Below, piece after piece: positions 42,820 through 55,780 of a stretch of DNA of 64,000 bases (positions are counted from its first letter, which is position 1; each line of letters opens with the position of its first letter). This DNA is from Mycolicibacterium neworleansense (GTDB lineage: Bacteria > Actinomycetota > Actinomycetes > Mycobacteriales > Mycobacteriaceae): contig NZ_CWKH01000001.1 of the NCBI RefSeq assembly GCF_001245615.1, positions 1,550,001 through 1,614,000 on the forward strand. Reading direction: 5' to 3'. The translations under genes and the position numbers were made by a program. The notes under the pieces were generated by a model, which saw only the letters and a list, made by a program, of their open reading frames with translations, did no database searches and was not told the origin of the DNA.

Positions 42820-43318
42820 GGGTTCCTCCGTCTCCTGGCGATTCTTCTTCGGCCATCTCTTGTTTTGTACGGCTGGAGTGCAAACCAGCCAGCGACGACG
42901 AACCTACCCACGCTGGCTGACGAAAGCGAACGCCACCCCCTGGTTACGACGCCAAAAGCCCAGCGTGTAGTGCGCGCACGCGACCGCCGGTTTCCTCCCG
43001 AAAACGCCGTCTGGCATCGCCCGCGACACCGGTTCTGGCCGGATATTCCTGCATGTCAATGGTTTTCGAGCGATCGACAGCTAACTACTGAGGCATGTGG
43101 CACCGGTTCGGACGACCCCGCACCCGGTTACCGCCGGGTATTCGAGAAAATTTTCGCTGGTCACGGCGTGTCGGGCGTGTCGGAGGCGGTTACGCGCACG
43201 TCAAGCGAGTGCGTTTGACGGCGCCCAGCCGACGCCTAATTGCCACATAGCGATTACACAGCTTGGCTAAATAGCCTCCCCTGGTCGGGTATCCATGACC
43301 CCCGAAGGGAAGCTGGAC
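42820..43318. other. 499-bp intergenic region, divergent promoters
   Basis: Lies between mihF (minus) and the Gly/Pro-rich secreted protein (plus). It contains the mihF ribosome-binding site at its left edge and a perfect 10-bp palindrome GAAAATTTTC near 43150. No open frame with normal codon bias and no RNA gene was recognised. The length is more than two promoters need, so a small RNA or long leader is possible. Confidence 0.5.
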
Positions 43319-43855
43319 ATGAACATCAAGCGTCTGACCTGCGCTTCTGTCGCCGCCATCGCTCTCGGAACCGCCACTTTGGCGGCGGGAGCCGGCGTGG
43401 CAACCGCCGCACCCGGGCAGCCGTGTGGTTTCGGCAACTGCCAGGGCCCGGGCGGACCGGGTGGACCAGGTGGCCCTGGTGGGCCGGGCGGATCCGACCG
43501 TCCCGGTGGCCCAGGAGGCCCAGGAGGGCCCGAACACCCCGGCGGGCCGGGTGGACCAGGCAGACCGGGTGGACCCGACCGTCCCGGCGGCCCAGGAGGC
43601 CCTGACGGCCACGGCTGGCCGGGTGGCCCGGGCGGTCCGGGCGGACCCGACCGTCCCGGTGGACCCGGTGGGCCCGGCGGCGGCCCGTGGGACAACCCTC
43701 CCCCACCTCCGCCCGACCTGGCCTGGCGTGGAATCGACCAGGGCCGCTTCGATCACCAGCCGTTCAACTACAACGGGCACTGGGTTTCGCCGTTCTTCAA
43801 CCCGCAGTTCAACAACTGGGGCTTCTGGCTGTTCGGTATCTGGATTCCGCTGTGA
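43319..43855 (+). CDS. Secreted collagen-like Gly/Pro-rich protein
   Basis: A 178-residue exported protein. Residues 1-31 are a Sec signal peptide ([20 protein letters not shown], cleavage after VATAA). The mature protein begins with PCGFGNCQ, two cysteines, followed by about 80 residues of Gly-Pro-Gly / Gly-X-Y triplets interrupted by DRPGG, EHPGG and GHGWPGG, then PPPPPP and a conserved aromatic tail ([29 protein letters not shown]). The ATG at 43319 is preceded by AAGGGAAG. The triplets could form collagen-like helices or simply an extended wall-spanning spacer. No enzyme domain is visible. The repeat region invites in-frame length change. Confidence 0.85.
   Translation: MNIKRLTCASVAAIALGTATLAAGAGVATAAPGQPCGFGNCQGPGGPGGPGGPGGPGGSDRPGGPGGPGGPEHPGGPGGPGRPGGPDRPGGPGGPDGHGWPGGPGGPGGPDRPGGPGGPGGGPWDNPPPPPPDLAWRGIDQGRFDHQPFNYNGHWVSPFFNPQFNNWGFWLFGIWIPL
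43445..43690 (+). repeat. GC-rich Gly-Pro triplet repeat tract
   Basis: Imprecise repeats of GGTGGACCAGG-like and GGCGGGCCGGG-like units encoding GGP/GPG triplets with spacers DRPGG and EHPGG. Coordinates are approximate. The tract also explains long open frames on the other strand, which are shadows. Confidence 0.8.
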
Positions 43856-43910
43856 CCGGCTGTGCCGCAATCGATCTGGCAGTCAGCTCAGCGATCTGAT
43901 TCTTCTCGAC

Positions 43911-43958
43911 CGCTATCGCGACCCGGGCATGGCTTTCCATGCCCGGGTCGCGATAGCG
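43911..43958. terminator. 22-bp perfect hairpin, bidirectional terminator
   Basis: Left arm 43911-43932 starts CGCTATCGCGACCCGGGCAT; right arm 43937-43958 is its exact complement; loop CTTT. It lies between the convergent secreted-protein gene and pyrF, 55 bp after the former's stop. There is no long T-run on either side, as is common for mycobacterial terminators. Confidence 0.8.
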
Positions 43959-44035
43959 CGGCAACCACAAACCAGACGTGGAAAACGGCGCAGGCCCACG
44001 CGCACAACGGCCCACGCGACAGACCGCGGACGCCG

Positions 44036-44848
44036 TCAGGCCAGGTAGGCGACCTCGTCGCGCAGCCGTTCGGCCGCCGCCCGCAGATCGGACACCGCCG
44101 GGCCGGCCCGCAGCACCTCACGAGACACCGTGGGTAGCACCAAATGGGCCCCACCGAATCCCCCCAGCGCATCGGCACGCCCGCCCTGGGCCCCCACCCC
44201 GGGTACCAACACCGGTCCGCCCAGCGCACTGAGATCGGGCAGTTCGGTCACCGTCGCCCCGACCACCACACCCACCGAGCCGATGCGGCCGCCCGAGGCG
44301 CGATTGACCGCGGCCACATCATCGACGACGGATTGCGCCACGGTGCGTGACCCGGCCATGGCGCGCTGGACGCTCGCGCCCTCCGGGTTCGAGGTGGCGG
44401 CCAGCACGAACACCCCACGACCCTGGGCCTCGGCGACATCCAGCAGCGGCGTCAACGACCCGAAGCCCAGATACGGCGAGGCTGTCACGGCGTCGGCCGC
44501 CAGCGGTGAGTCACCAGCCCAGGCGGCGGCATAGGCGGCCATGGTGGAACCGATGTCCCCGCGCTTGGCATCGGCGAGCACCAACACCCCGGCCTCACGC
44601 AAGGCCGCCATCGTGCGCTCCAGTACCGCGAAACCGGCCGAACCATAGGCCTCGAAGAAGGCCACCTGAGGCTTGACCATCGCGAAATCGGCGAAGGCCG
44701 CCACACAGATGTCACTGAACGCGGCCAGACCGTCGACATCGGTGGAAAGGCCCCACGCCTTCAGCAACTCCGGGTGAGGGTCGATACCGGGACACAGCGG
44801 CCCCCGCCGCGACACCGCGCCGGCCAGCCGCTGCCCGAATGCCTCCAT
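44036..44848 (-). CDS. pyrF: Orotidine 5'-phosphate decarboxylase
   Basis: Last step of UMP synthesis. The 270-residue product is the longer actinobacterial (type 2) form: [39 protein letters not shown], the catalytic [48 protein letters not shown] and [10 protein letters not shown]. The ATG at 44848 lies two bases after the carB stop; the upstream frame is a carB shadow. It is the last gene of the pyr operon and ends before a strong hairpin. Confidence 0.97.
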   Translation of the reverse strand: MEAFGQRLAGAVSRRGPLCPGIDPHPELLKAWGLSTDVDGLAAFSDICVAAFADFAMVKPQVAFFEAYGSAGFAVLERTMAALREAGVLVLADAKRGDIGSTMAAYAAAWAGDSPLAADAVTASPYLGFGSLTPLLDVAEAQGRGVFVLAATSNPEGASVQRAMAGSRTVAQSVVDDVAAVNRASGGRIGSVGVVVGATVTELPDLSALGGPVLVPGVGAQGGRADALGGFGGAHLVLPTVSREVLRAGPAVSDLRAAAERLRDEVAYLA

Positions 44849-44850
44849 CG

Positions 44851-48204
<3,354 letters not shown>

Positions 48205-49341
48205 CTACTTCTCTCCTGCCATCAGGTCGACGAACTGGTCGAACAGGTATTCCGCGTCGTGTGGTCCGGCCGCGGCCTCGGGGTGGTACTGGACTGAGAA
48301 CGCCCGGCCGTCAGCCAGCCGGATGCCCTCCACCACACCGTCGTTGGCGCAGGTGTGGCTGACCTCGGCTGAGCCGAACGGGGTATCGAAAACCTCGCCC
48401 TTCTCTCCTTCTAATGCGAAGCCGTGGTTCTGGGCGGTGATCGCAACCCGCCCGGTGATGTGGTCGATCACCGGAATGTTGATGCCGCGGTGGCCGAACA
48501 CCATCTTGTAGGTGGACCGGCCCAGCGCCCGGCCCAGGATCTGGTTGCCGAAGCAGATGCCGAACAACGGGATTCCGGCGCCGAGCACCTCGCGGGTCAC
48601 CGCGACGATGTGATCGGCGGTGGCCGGGTCACCGGGACCGTTGGACAGGAACACCCCGTCCGGTTTGAGATCGGCGATCTGATCGAAGGTCACCGACGAC
48701 GGCAGCACGTGGCTGCGGATGCCGCGACGGGCGAAGTTGCGCGGGGTGTTGGTCTTGATACCGAGATCAACCGCGGCAACCGTGAACCGGTGGCCGCCTT
48801 CGGGTTCCACGATGTAGGAGCTCTCGGTGGTGACCTGGCCGGCCAGGTCCGCACCCAGCATCGAGGGCTGGTCGAGAACACGGGCCACCAGCTCGTCGAC
48901 CGGGGCCAAGGCGGCACCGGAGAACACTCCGGCCTTCATCGACCCGCGCGTACGCAGGTGGCGCACCACCGCCCGGGTGTCGATCCCGGCGATGCCCACG
49001 ATGCCCTGCCGGATCAGCTCGTCGTCGAGGGTTCCGCTGGCGCGCCAGTTCGACGCGCGCGGCGAGGGATCACGCACGGCGTAGCCGGCCACCCAGATCT
49101 TGTCGCCGCGGCTTTCGCCGTCCTCGGTGTTCCAGCCGGTGTTACCGATCTGCGGTGCCGTGGCGACCACGATCTGGCCGTGGTAGCTCGGGTCGGTGAG
49201 CGTTTCCTGGTACCCCGACATGCCGGTGGAGAACACCGCCTCACCGAGGGTCTGGCCGACCGCCCCGAACGTCGTACCGGTGAAGACGCGCCCGTCCTCG
49301 AGTACCAGGACCGCCTTTTCGTTGCTCTTGTTACTCGTCAT
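48205..49341 (-). CDS. carA: Carbamoyl-phosphate synthase, small (glutaminase) subunit
   Basis: Releases ammonia from glutamine for CarB. The 378-residue product has the N-terminal domain ([38 protein letters not shown]) and a class I amidotransferase domain with [10 protein letters not shown], the nucleophile in [17 protein letters not shown], and the His in [16 protein letters not shown]. The ATG at 49341 overlaps the stop of the preceding membrane-protein gene (ATGA). Confidence 0.98.
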   Translation of the reverse strand: MTSNKSNEKAVLVLEDGRVFTGTTFGAVGQTLGEAVFSTGMSGYQETLTDPSYHGQIVVATAPQIGNTGWNTEDGESRGDKIWVAGYAVRDPSPRASNWRASGTLDDELIRQGIVGIAGIDTRAVVRHLRTRGSMKAGVFSGAALAPVDELVARVLDQPSMLGADLAGQVTTESSYIVEPEGGHRFTVAAVDLGIKTNTPRNFARRGIRSHVLPSSVTFDQIADLKPDGVFLSNGPGDPATADHIVAVTREVLGAGIPLFGICFGNQILGRALGRSTYKMVFGHRGINIPVIDHITGRVAITAQNHGFALEGEKGEVFDTPFGSAEVSHTCANDGVVEGIRLADGRAFSVQYHPEAAAGPHDAEYLFDQFVDLMAGEK

Positions 49342-49838
49342 GCCTCTTCCTCCAGCCAGCGGTCGTACTCTGCGCGATTGTCGGCGCGGAACCCGGTGTC
49401 GATCTCGGTGCCCGAGGGCAGCCGCCATCTGATGGCCAGAATTCCGTCGTAAGTCAGTGCCTTGCCTGCGATTCCGCGTTCGGTTCTGACCGCGGTGATC
49501 GATTCGGCGGGAATCCAGATGGGCCCGGCGCCGCTGCGCTGCATCATGATTCCCTCGGGATAGCGGGTCAGCACCGCCTTGGTGCGAAAGCCCAGGTCGC
49601 CCGCGGCGACCTTGTCGTTCCAGTGCGGCACCAGCGTGGTGCCGACATACATCCCCTTGGTGGCCGGGATCGTCGCCGCGCCGACGGTGTCGGGCAGCGA
49701 CGGCAACGTGCCGATCAGCTGAGCCTGGCGTTGTGCGCGGTGCAACCAGCCCCGCATCATCTGGCGGATCAGGAAGGCGATCAGCACGGCCAGCACGGCC
49801 GCCAGCACCAGTGACGCGATCAGCGTGGGAGTGTTCAC
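49338..49838 (-). CDS. Conserved membrane protein of the pyr operon (Rv1382-like)
   Basis: A 166-residue protein with one N-terminal membrane helix ([20 protein letters not shown]), then a basic patch ([14 protein letters not shown]) and a beta-rich soluble domain ([60 protein letters not shown]) that looks PH-like. It sits between pyrC and carA with GTGA and ATGA overlaps on both sides, as in other mycobacteria. No catalytic motif. Its constant place in the operon suggests a link to pyrimidine synthesis or membrane docking of it, which is inference. Confidence 0.9.
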   Translation of the reverse strand: MNTPTLIASLVLAAVLAVLIAFLIRQMMRGWLHRAQRQAQLIGTLPSLPDTVGAATIPATKGMYVGTTLVPHWNDKVAAGDLGFRTKAVLTRYPEGIMMQRSGAGPIWIPAESITAVRTERGIAGKALTYDGILAIRWRLPSGTEIDTGFRADNRAEYDRWLEEEA

Positions 49839-51160
49839 CGTGTCGATCCCGACTTGCCGTCGAGCGCGGTGATCTTGCCGCGCAGCAGGGTCACGGTCAC
49901 CGTCGCGGGCAGCGTCATCGATTCGAAAGGCGTGTTGTCCGAGCGGCTGGCCAGCTCGTCGCCTTCCACCGTCCAGGTCGCGTCGGGATCGATCACCGTG
50001 AGGTTGGCCGGCTCCCCCACTGCCAGCGGCCGGCCCTGATCGGGCAGCCCGACGATGGCGGCGGGGGCCTCGCTCATCACTTTGGCGACACCGCGCCAGG
50101 TCAGCAGGCCGGGCCGCACCATGGTCTCGGCCACCACCGACAGCGCGGTCTGCAGACCGAGCATGCCCGGCCGGGCCACCGAGAATTCGCAGCACTTCTC
50201 GTGGTCGGCGTGTGGTGCGTGGTCGGTGGCCACGCAGTCGATGACCCCGTCGGCCAGGGCCTGGCGCAGCGCCTCGGCATCACTGGATTCCCGCAGCGGC
50301 GGGTTGACCCGGTTGCGACCGTCGTAGCTGGCCAGCCGGGTGTCGTCGAGCAGCAGGTGGTGCGGAGTGACCTCGGCAGTGATCGAAATACCCTGCGCCT
50401 TGGCCCATTTCAGCAGTTCCACGGTTCCGGCAGTGGAGGCGTGGCAGATGTGTACTCGCGCCCCGGCATCGCGGGCCAGGATCGCGTCACGGGCGACGAT
50501 CGACTCTTCTGCCGAGCGCGGCCAGCCCGCCAGACCGAGCTTGGCCGCGTTGGGCCCTTCGTGGGCAACGGCGCCGACGGTCAGGCGCGGCTCTTCGGCG
50601 TGCTGGGCGATGAGCACCCCGAGTCCGGTGGCGTATTCCAGGGCCCGCCGCATCACCAGCGGATCGTGCACGCACAGCCCGTCATCGGAGAACATCCGCA
50701 CCTGGCCGACACCGTCGGCCATCAGGCCCATCTCGGTGAGCTGCTTGCCTTCCAGGCCGACGGTGACCGCGCCGACCGGGTGCACATCGACCAGGCCCAC
50801 CTGCTGGCCGCGGTTCCACACGTGATCGGTGATCACCACGGAGTCGGCGACGGGGTCGGTGTTGGCCATCGCGAACACCGCGGTGTAGCCACCCAGAGCG
50901 GCTGCTGCTGAACCGGTTTCGATGTCCTCGGCGTATTCGCGGCCCGGCTCGCGGAGATGCGTGTGCAGGTCGACGAAACCGGGCAGCATCACCTGGCCGG
51001 TGGCGTCGATCACCTCGGCGCCCTCGGGAGCCTTGAGCGCGGAACCGATCTCGGCGATCTGTCCGTCGGCGACCAGCACGTCGACTGCGTCGCCCTCGCC
51101 GTAGAGGCGTACCCCGCGGATGAGGACCGGCGGATTCGAGCCTGCGATGTGTGTCGTCAT
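49835..51160 (-). CDS. pyrC: Dihydroorotase
   Basis: Cyclises carbamoyl aspartate to dihydroorotate; zinc enzyme. The 441-residue product has the metal motif [62 protein letters not shown] and [17 protein letters not shown], typical of the class I bacterial form. The ATG overlaps the pyrB stop (ATGA). Confidence 0.97.
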   Translation of the reverse strand: MTTHIAGSNPPVLIRGVRLYGEGDAVDVLVADGQIAEIGSALKAPEGAEVIDATGQVMLPGFVDLHTHLREPGREYAEDIETGSAAAALGGYTAVFAMANTDPVADSVVITDHVWNRGQQVGLVDVHPVGAVTVGLEGKQLTEMGLMADGVGQVRMFSDDGLCVHDPLVMRRALEYATGLGVLIAQHAEEPRLTVGAVAHEGPNAAKLGLAGWPRSAEESIVARDAILARDAGARVHICHASTAGTVELLKWAKAQGISITAEVTPHHLLLDDTRLASYDGRNRVNPPLRESSDAEALRQALADGVIDCVATDHAPHADHEKCCEFSVARPGMLGLQTALSVVAETMVRPGLLTWRGVAKVMSEAPAAIVGLPDQGRPLAVGEPANLTVIDPDATWTVEGDELASRSDNTPFESMTLPATVTVTLLRGKITALDGKSGSTR

Positions 51161-52113
51161 ACGCTGATCGCCTCCCGATCCGCGCCCACCAGCAGATGGA
51201 ACAGCACCGCCATCCGCACGTGGACTCCGTTTGAAACCTGTTGCAGAACAGCCGATTGCGATGAATCGGCGACCGGAAACGCGATCTCCATGCCGCGCAG
51301 CATCGGCCCGGGGTGCAGCACCACGGCGTTACCCGGCAGCATGGCCTGGCGCTTCTCCGAGAGTCCGTAACGCACCGAGTACTCGCGGGCGGACGGGAAG
51401 AACGCACCGTTCATCCGCTCGGCCTGGACCCGCAGCATCAGCACCGCGTCGGCGGCGGGCAGCTCGGCGTCCAGATCGTGCGACACCGTGACCGGCCATC
51501 CGGACACCCCGACGGGCAACAGCGTCGGTGGCGCCACCAGCACCACCTCGGCGCCCAGGGTGGCCAGCAGCGACACGTTCGACCGGGCCACCCGGCTGTG
51601 CAGCACGTCGCCGACGATCACCACGCGCTTGCCCTCGATGGAACCGAGCCGCTGACGGATGGTCAGGGCGTCGAGCAGGGCCTGGGTCGGATGCTCATGG
51701 GTCCCGTCGCCGGCGTTGATCACGCTGGGGCCGGCGCCGCCGTCCTCGGCGGTCCACTCCGCGAGTTGTTGTGCCGCACCGGAAGCGGGGTGGCGGATGA
51801 TCAGGGCGTCGGCGCCGGCGGCGCGCAGGGTCAGCGCGGTATCGCGCAGCGACTCCCCCTTGGCCACCGAGGATCCCGACGAGCTGACGTTGATCACGTC
51901 GGCGCTCATCCACTTACCCGCGACCTCGAACGACACTCGGGTCCTGGTGGAGTTCTCGTAGAACATGGTGATGATGGTGCGGCCGCGCAACGTGGGCAGC
52001 TTCTTGACCTCACGGCCCAGCAGCGCCTCGCGGAACCGGTCCGCGTCGTCGAGGATCGCCGTCGCGTCATCCCGGCTCAGATCCGCTGCCGACAAGAGAT
52101 GACGTGTCGTCAC
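51157..52113 (-). CDS. pyrB: Aspartate carbamoyltransferase, catalytic subunit
   Basis: Committed step of pyrimidine synthesis: carbamoyl phosphate plus aspartate. The 318-residue product has the carbamoyl-phosphate site [78 protein letters not shown] and [11 protein letters not shown]. No regulatory subunit gene (pyrI) is present nearby. The GTG start overlaps the pyrR stop (GTGA). Confidence 0.97.
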   Translation of the reverse strand: MTTRHLLSAADLSRDDATAILDDADRFREALLGREVKKLPTLRGRTIITMFYENSTRTRVSFEVAGKWMSADVINVSSSGSSVAKGESLRDTALTLRAAGADALIIRHPASGAAQQLAEWTAEDGGAGPSVINAGDGTHEHPTQALLDALTIRQRLGSIEGKRVVIVGDVLHSRVARSNVSLLATLGAEVVLVAPPTLLPVGVSGWPVTVSHDLDAELPAADAVLMLRVQAERMNGAFFPSAREYSVRYGLSEKRQAMLPGNAVVLHPGPMLRGMEIAFPVADSSQSAVLQQVSNGVHVRMAVLFHLLVGADREAISV

Positions 52114-52667
52114 TTCGAGATCACCACCCCATCACGGTCATCATCCTCGGACAGCAGCACATGGACACTCTCGGTGCGCGAGGTCGGCACGTTCTTGCCG
52201 ACGTAATCGGCCCGGATCGGCAGCTCCCGGTGGCCACGGTCGACCAGCACCGCCAGCTGCACCACCCGCGGCCGGCCGATGTCGCGCAGCGCGTCCAGCG
52301 CCGAGCGCACCGACCGCCCCGAGTACAGGACGTCGTCGACGAGGATCACCACGGCGTCGTCGATGCCACCGGGCGGGATCGACGTGGTCGCCAGGGGCCG
52401 CGGCGGCTTGAAGTTGAGGTCATCGCGGTAGAGCGTGATGTCCAGCGCCCCGACGGGCAACGCCACATCGGCGAACTCGTCGATCTTGGCGGCCAGGCGC
52501 GTGGCCAGCGTCACGCCGCGAGTGGGGATGCCGAGGAGAACGACCCGCTCGCGTTCGGCGGGATCGTCGAGAGCGGTCTTCTCGATGATCTGATGTGCGA
52601 TCCGGGAAATGGTGCGGCCGACGTCCGCCGCAGACAACAATTCCCGGTCGGTACCTGAAGAGCCCAT
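52110..52667 (-). CDS. pyrR: PyrR, uracil phosphoribosyltransferase and pyr mRNA-binding regulator
   Basis: Binds the leader of its own operon when UMP is high and also has uracil phosphoribosyltransferase activity. The 185-residue product shows [38 protein letters not shown] and the PRPP-binding [20 protein letters not shown]. It is the first gene of pyrR-pyrB-pyrC-(membrane protein)-carA-carB-pyrF. A PyrR-type RNA loop lies 25-35 bases upstream of its ATG. An AAGGAGG stands 13 bases from the ATG, a little far for an ordinary site. Confidence 0.97.
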   Translation of the reverse strand: MGSSGTDRELLSAADVGRTISRIAHQIIEKTALDDPAERERVVLLGIPTRGVTLATRLAAKIDEFADVALPVGALDITLYRDDLNFKPPRPLATTSIPPGGIDDAVVILVDDVLYSGRSVRSALDALRDIGRPRVVQLAVLVDRGHRELPIRADYVGKNVPTSRTESVHVLLSEDDDRDGVVISK

Positions 52668-52680
52668 GAGCTGACCCTGA

Positions 52681-52707
52681 CCTCCTTCTCCGCCTCTCTG
52701 GACGGAT
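52681..52707 (-). promoter_or_regulatory. PyrR-binding RNA hairpin and ribosome-binding site of the pyr operon
   Basis: In the mRNA sense the leader reads TCCAGAGAGGC (52692-52702), the conserved loop bound by PyrR in other bacteria, flanked by CCG and CGG that can pair. AAGGAGG (52681-52687) follows four bases after. In M. smegmatis PyrR is reported to repress pyr translation by binding such a site, which fits the closeness of loop and ribosome-binding site here. A possible -10 TAAGCT lies at 52734-52739. Confidence 0.8.
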
Positions 52708-52768
52708 CGTTAAAGGACGTCGAACTGCGGGGTAGCTTAGCAGGCCGCAAACCTGGAGCCCGCCACGG

Positions 52769-54115
52769 TCACCTCGCGGAGTCGCTCAGAACGGCGTCCA
52801 GTTCGGTTCCCTTTGTCTCGGGCAGCAGCACCGTCGAGATGATGCTGACGACCACGAAAACCGCCATCATCGCCCCGACGGCCCAGCTTCCCAGCGTGGC
52901 CACCAGGACTCCGGCGACCAGTGGCGGAATCGCCCCGCCCACGATGCCGGCCAGATTGAACGAGAGACCAGCGCCGGTGTAGCGGTAGCGGGTGGCGAAG
53001 ATCTCAGGCAGGAAGGACCCGATGGGCCCGTAGGACAGGCCGAAGATGCAGAAGATGCCGGCGATCGCCACCGCGAAGCCCACCGGTGAACCGGAGTCGA
53101 TCAGTGGCATCACCACGAATGCCCACGGCAGGGCGAGGGCGAACCCGGCAAGGATGACCCGTCGGCGGCCGTACCGGTCGCACAGCACCGCCGAGATCGC
53201 GGAGAAGATCATCAGGGAGATTCCGGCGAGCACACCGACCCCGAGGATCAGGCTGCGCGGATGCCCGATGCGGGTGCTGGCGTAGCTCATCAGATAGGTG
53301 CCGCCCAGGAAGCTCATGGTGAAGATGCCGACCATGCAGCCCGCCGCAAGCGCCACCTGCCGGGTCTGGGTGCGGAACAGTTCGCTCAACGGCGCCTTGG
53401 GCACGCCGCCGGTCACCTGCTCCCGGGCGAACACCGGCGTCTCGTCGATGCTCAGCCGCACATACAGCGCCACGACCAGCAGCACCGCGCTGAACAGGAA
53501 CGGCAACCGCCAGGCCCATTCCAGGAACACCGCGCTCTTCTCGCCGATGGTCACGCTGACGGTGAAGACCACGAGATTGCTCACGGCCAGCCCGGCGCCG
53601 GCACCCAGTTGGGTGAACATCCCGTACATGCCGCGCTTCCCGACGGGCGCGTACTCGGCGCTCAGCAGCGCCGATCCGGCCCACTCCCCGCCGACGGCGA
53701 AGCCCTGCAGCAGCCGCAGGATCAGCAGGATGATCGGTGCGGCGATGCCGATCGTCGCCGCGCTGGGCACCAGCCCGACGCACACCGTCGACAGTCCCAT
53801 GATCAACAGCGTCGCGATCAGGGTTTTCTTGCGGCCCAAGCGATCTCCGAAATGCCCGAATACCGCGGCGCCGATCGGTCGGGACAGGAAGGCGACCGCG
53901 AACGTGGCCAGCGACGAGATCGTCGCCATCGTCGGGCCCATGTTCGGGAAGAACACGTGGGGGAAGATCAGGGCCGCGGCGGTGCCGTAGATGTAGAAGT
54001 CGTAGAACTCGATCGCGGTGCCGACGAAGCTGGCGAACGCCACCCGCTTCATGGGGTTGGCCTCGGGAGTCGCGACGGAGCTCGGCTCGCCGTCGATCTG
54101 GTCCTGCTGGGTCAT
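52769..54115 (-). CDS. MFS transporter, metabolite:H+ symporter (MHS) family
   Basis: Proton-driven importer of the ProP/ShiA/KgtP kind, which take up organic acids or osmolytes. The 448-residue product has 12 predicted helices, begins PMKRVAFASFVGTAIEFYDF (the MHS signature), then SRPIGAAVFGHFGDRLGRKK with the MFS loop motif, RLLQGFAVGGEWAGSALL and DRYGRRRVILAG. The ATG at 54115 has GAGG just upstream. It lies 54 bp after the monooxygenase gene on the same strand and is probably the transporter of that catabolic operon, moving its substrate or an acid product. Confidence 0.92.
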   Translation of the reverse strand: MTQQDQIDGEPSSVATPEANPMKRVAFASFVGTAIEFYDFYIYGTAAALIFPHVFFPNMGPTMATISSLATFAVAFLSRPIGAAVFGHFGDRLGRKKTLIATLLIMGLSTVCVGLVPSAATIGIAAPIILLILRLLQGFAVGGEWAGSALLSAEYAPVGKRGMYGMFTQLGAGAGLAVSNLVVFTVSVTIGEKSAVFLEWAWRLPFLFSAVLLVVALYVRLSIDETPVFAREQVTGGVPKAPLSELFRTQTRQVALAAGCMVGIFTMSFLGGTYLMSYASTRIGHPRSLILGVGVLAGISLMIFSAISAVLCDRYGRRRVILAGFALALPWAFVVMPLIDSGSPVGFAVAIAGIFCIFGLSYGPIGSFLPEIFATRYRYTGAGLSFNLAGIVGGAIPPLVAGVLVATLGSWAVGAMMAVFVVVSIISTVLLPETKGTELDAVLSDSAR

Positions 54116-54169
54116 CTGCCTCTTCTCACGCCACGATCTTCGCCCGAGAAGTATCACCCACCCGCGGGT

Positions 54170-55777
54170 TCAGGCCATCTCGAATCCGTGATAACCCGCC
54201 ACGGCCACCCCGTCACCGATCTGTTTGTAGACGCCGACACCGGCGACGAACGGCAGGAACACCCGCCGCTTACCGGGCACATTGGCGCCCATGTACCAGG
54301 AGGCGGCTTGCGGCAGCAGCGTGAGATCGGCCGTGTCGTTGGTGATGTTCACCCAGTTGTCCTCGGCCTCGCCGTCGGCTTCCATGCGGTTCAGACCGTG
54401 CTCACGCAGGTGTACCAGCGCCGTGCTGATCCACTCGACGTGGTACTCGATCGAGGTGAGCATGTTGGACAGCACCGAGGGACTCTGCGGCCCGGTGACG
54501 GTGAACAGGTTCGGGAACCCCGCCGACATCAACCCGAGATAGGTCCGCGGACCGGCCGCCCATTTCTCCCGCAGGGTGCGGGTGACGCCGTTCTCGTCGG
54601 TCGCCCGGATGTCGATCGCATTCAGCGCCCCGGTCATCGCGTCGAATCCGGTGGCCAGCACGATGACGTCGAGTTCGTGCTCGGTGTCACCGGCGAGGAT
54701 GCCCCGTTCGGTGATCCGGTGGAGCGGCTCCGCGTTGAGGTCGACCAGCGTCACGTTGTCCCGGTTGTAGACCTCGTAATACCCGGTGTCGACACACAGC
54801 CGCTTCGCCGCGATCGGATAGCTGCGCGGCGTGAGCTTTTCGGCGAGCTGCGGATCGGTGACCTTCTGCCGGATCCGGTCCCGCACGTATTCGGCGGCGG
54901 TCTCGTTGGCCTCCGGATCCAGCAGCAGGTCGTAGAACGACTGCTGGAAGCAGAGCCCGCCGTCGTCCCAGCGCCGGGTGAGCTCGGCACGGGTGGCGTC
55001 GCTGTCCAGGTCGCCGAAGAACGGCGGCAGGCCGGCGCCGTCGCCGCATTGCGCGCCGCCCCGCGACGTCCGGCTGATCTCCCGGAAGTGTGGGTAGTGC
55101 TGTTTGACGTCGGCGAGTTCTGCAGCGATCGGACGGTTCTGCGCCGGGACGGCATACGGCGGTGTGCGCTGGAACACCGTCAGCGTCCCGACCACCGGTG
55201 CGATGGCGGTGATCGTCTGCACGCCAGAAGATCCCGTGCCGACGACAGCGACCCGTTTGCCCTGCAGGTCCGCTCCTGCGGCGGGCCAGTCCCATGTCCA
55301 GAGGATGTCACCGGCGAAGTCGTCCTGCCCGTCGAATGACGGCACCAGCGGTTTGGACAGACATCCGGTCGCCGCGATCACAAAACTCGCGGTGGTCCGG
55401 GTGCCGGCTTCGGTCGTGACGGTCCACTCGGTTGCGGCGTCATCGAACTCCATGGCGACAACGCGGGTGTCGAAGCTGATGTCACGACGGAGGTCGTAGC
55501 GGTCGGCGACATGTCTGGCATAGGCCAACAGCTCCGGCTGGGCGGCGTACCGCTCGGTCCAGTTCCACGACTGCTGCAACTCCGGGTCGAACGAGTAGGA
55601 GTACTCGATCGACTCGATATCGCAGCGGGCACCGGGATATCGGTTCCAGTACCAGGTCCCGCCGACCTCCGGGCCCGCCTCCAGGATGCGCGCCTCGAAT
55701 CCGAGCTCGCGCAACTTGTACAGCTGGTAGAGACCGGCGAATCCGGCGCCGATGATGATCACGTCATGGTCTGCCAT
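54170..55777 (-). CDS. Baeyer-Villiger-type flavin monooxygenase with altered fingerprint
   Basis: Class-B flavin monooxygenase resembling cyclohexanone monooxygenase; would insert oxygen next to a ketone to give an ester or lactone. The 535-residue product has the FAD motif VIIIGAGFAGLYQLYKLREL, GGTWYWNRYPGARCDIESIE, NADPH motif VAVVGTGSSGVQTITAIAP, and IVLATGFDAMTGAL. The fingerprint near residue 154 reads FAGDILWTWDWP, so the conserved His (FxGxxxHxxxW) is Trp. Whether it still makes esters is uncertain. It follows the esterase gene by three bases. Confidence 0.92.
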   Translation of the reverse strand: MADHDVIIIGAGFAGLYQLYKLRELGFEARILEAGPEVGGTWYWNRYPGARCDIESIEYSYSFDPELQQSWNWTERYAAQPELLAYARHVADRYDLRRDISFDTRVVAMEFDDAATEWTVTTEAGTRTTASFVIAATGCLSKPLVPSFDGQDDFAGDILWTWDWPAAGADLQGKRVAVVGTGSSGVQTITAIAPVVGTLTVFQRTPPYAVPAQNRPIAAELADVKQHYPHFREISRTSRGGAQCGDGAGLPPFFGDLDSDATRAELTRRWDDGGLCFQQSFYDLLLDPEANETAAEYVRDRIRQKVTDPQLAEKLTPRSYPIAAKRLCVDTGYYEVYNRDNVTLVDLNAEPLHRITERGILAGDTEHELDVIVLATGFDAMTGALNAIDIRATDENGVTRTLREKWAAGPRTYLGLMSAGFPNLFTVTGPQSPSVLSNMLTSIEYHVEWISTALVHLREHGLNRMEADGEAEDNWVNITNDTADLTLLPQAASWYMGANVPGKRRVFLPFVAGVGVYKQIGDGVAVAGYHGFEMA

Positions 55778-55780
55778 CGC

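Noticed and set aside
43445..43690. CRISPR-like or minisatellite array
   Set aside because: Repeats are imprecise, lie in frame within a coding sequence and encode Gly-Pro triplets; no unique spacers.
54170..55777. Monooxygenase as a pseudogene because of the His-to-Trp change
   Set aside because: The frame is full length and both cofactor motifs are intact; a changed specificity is more likely than decay.
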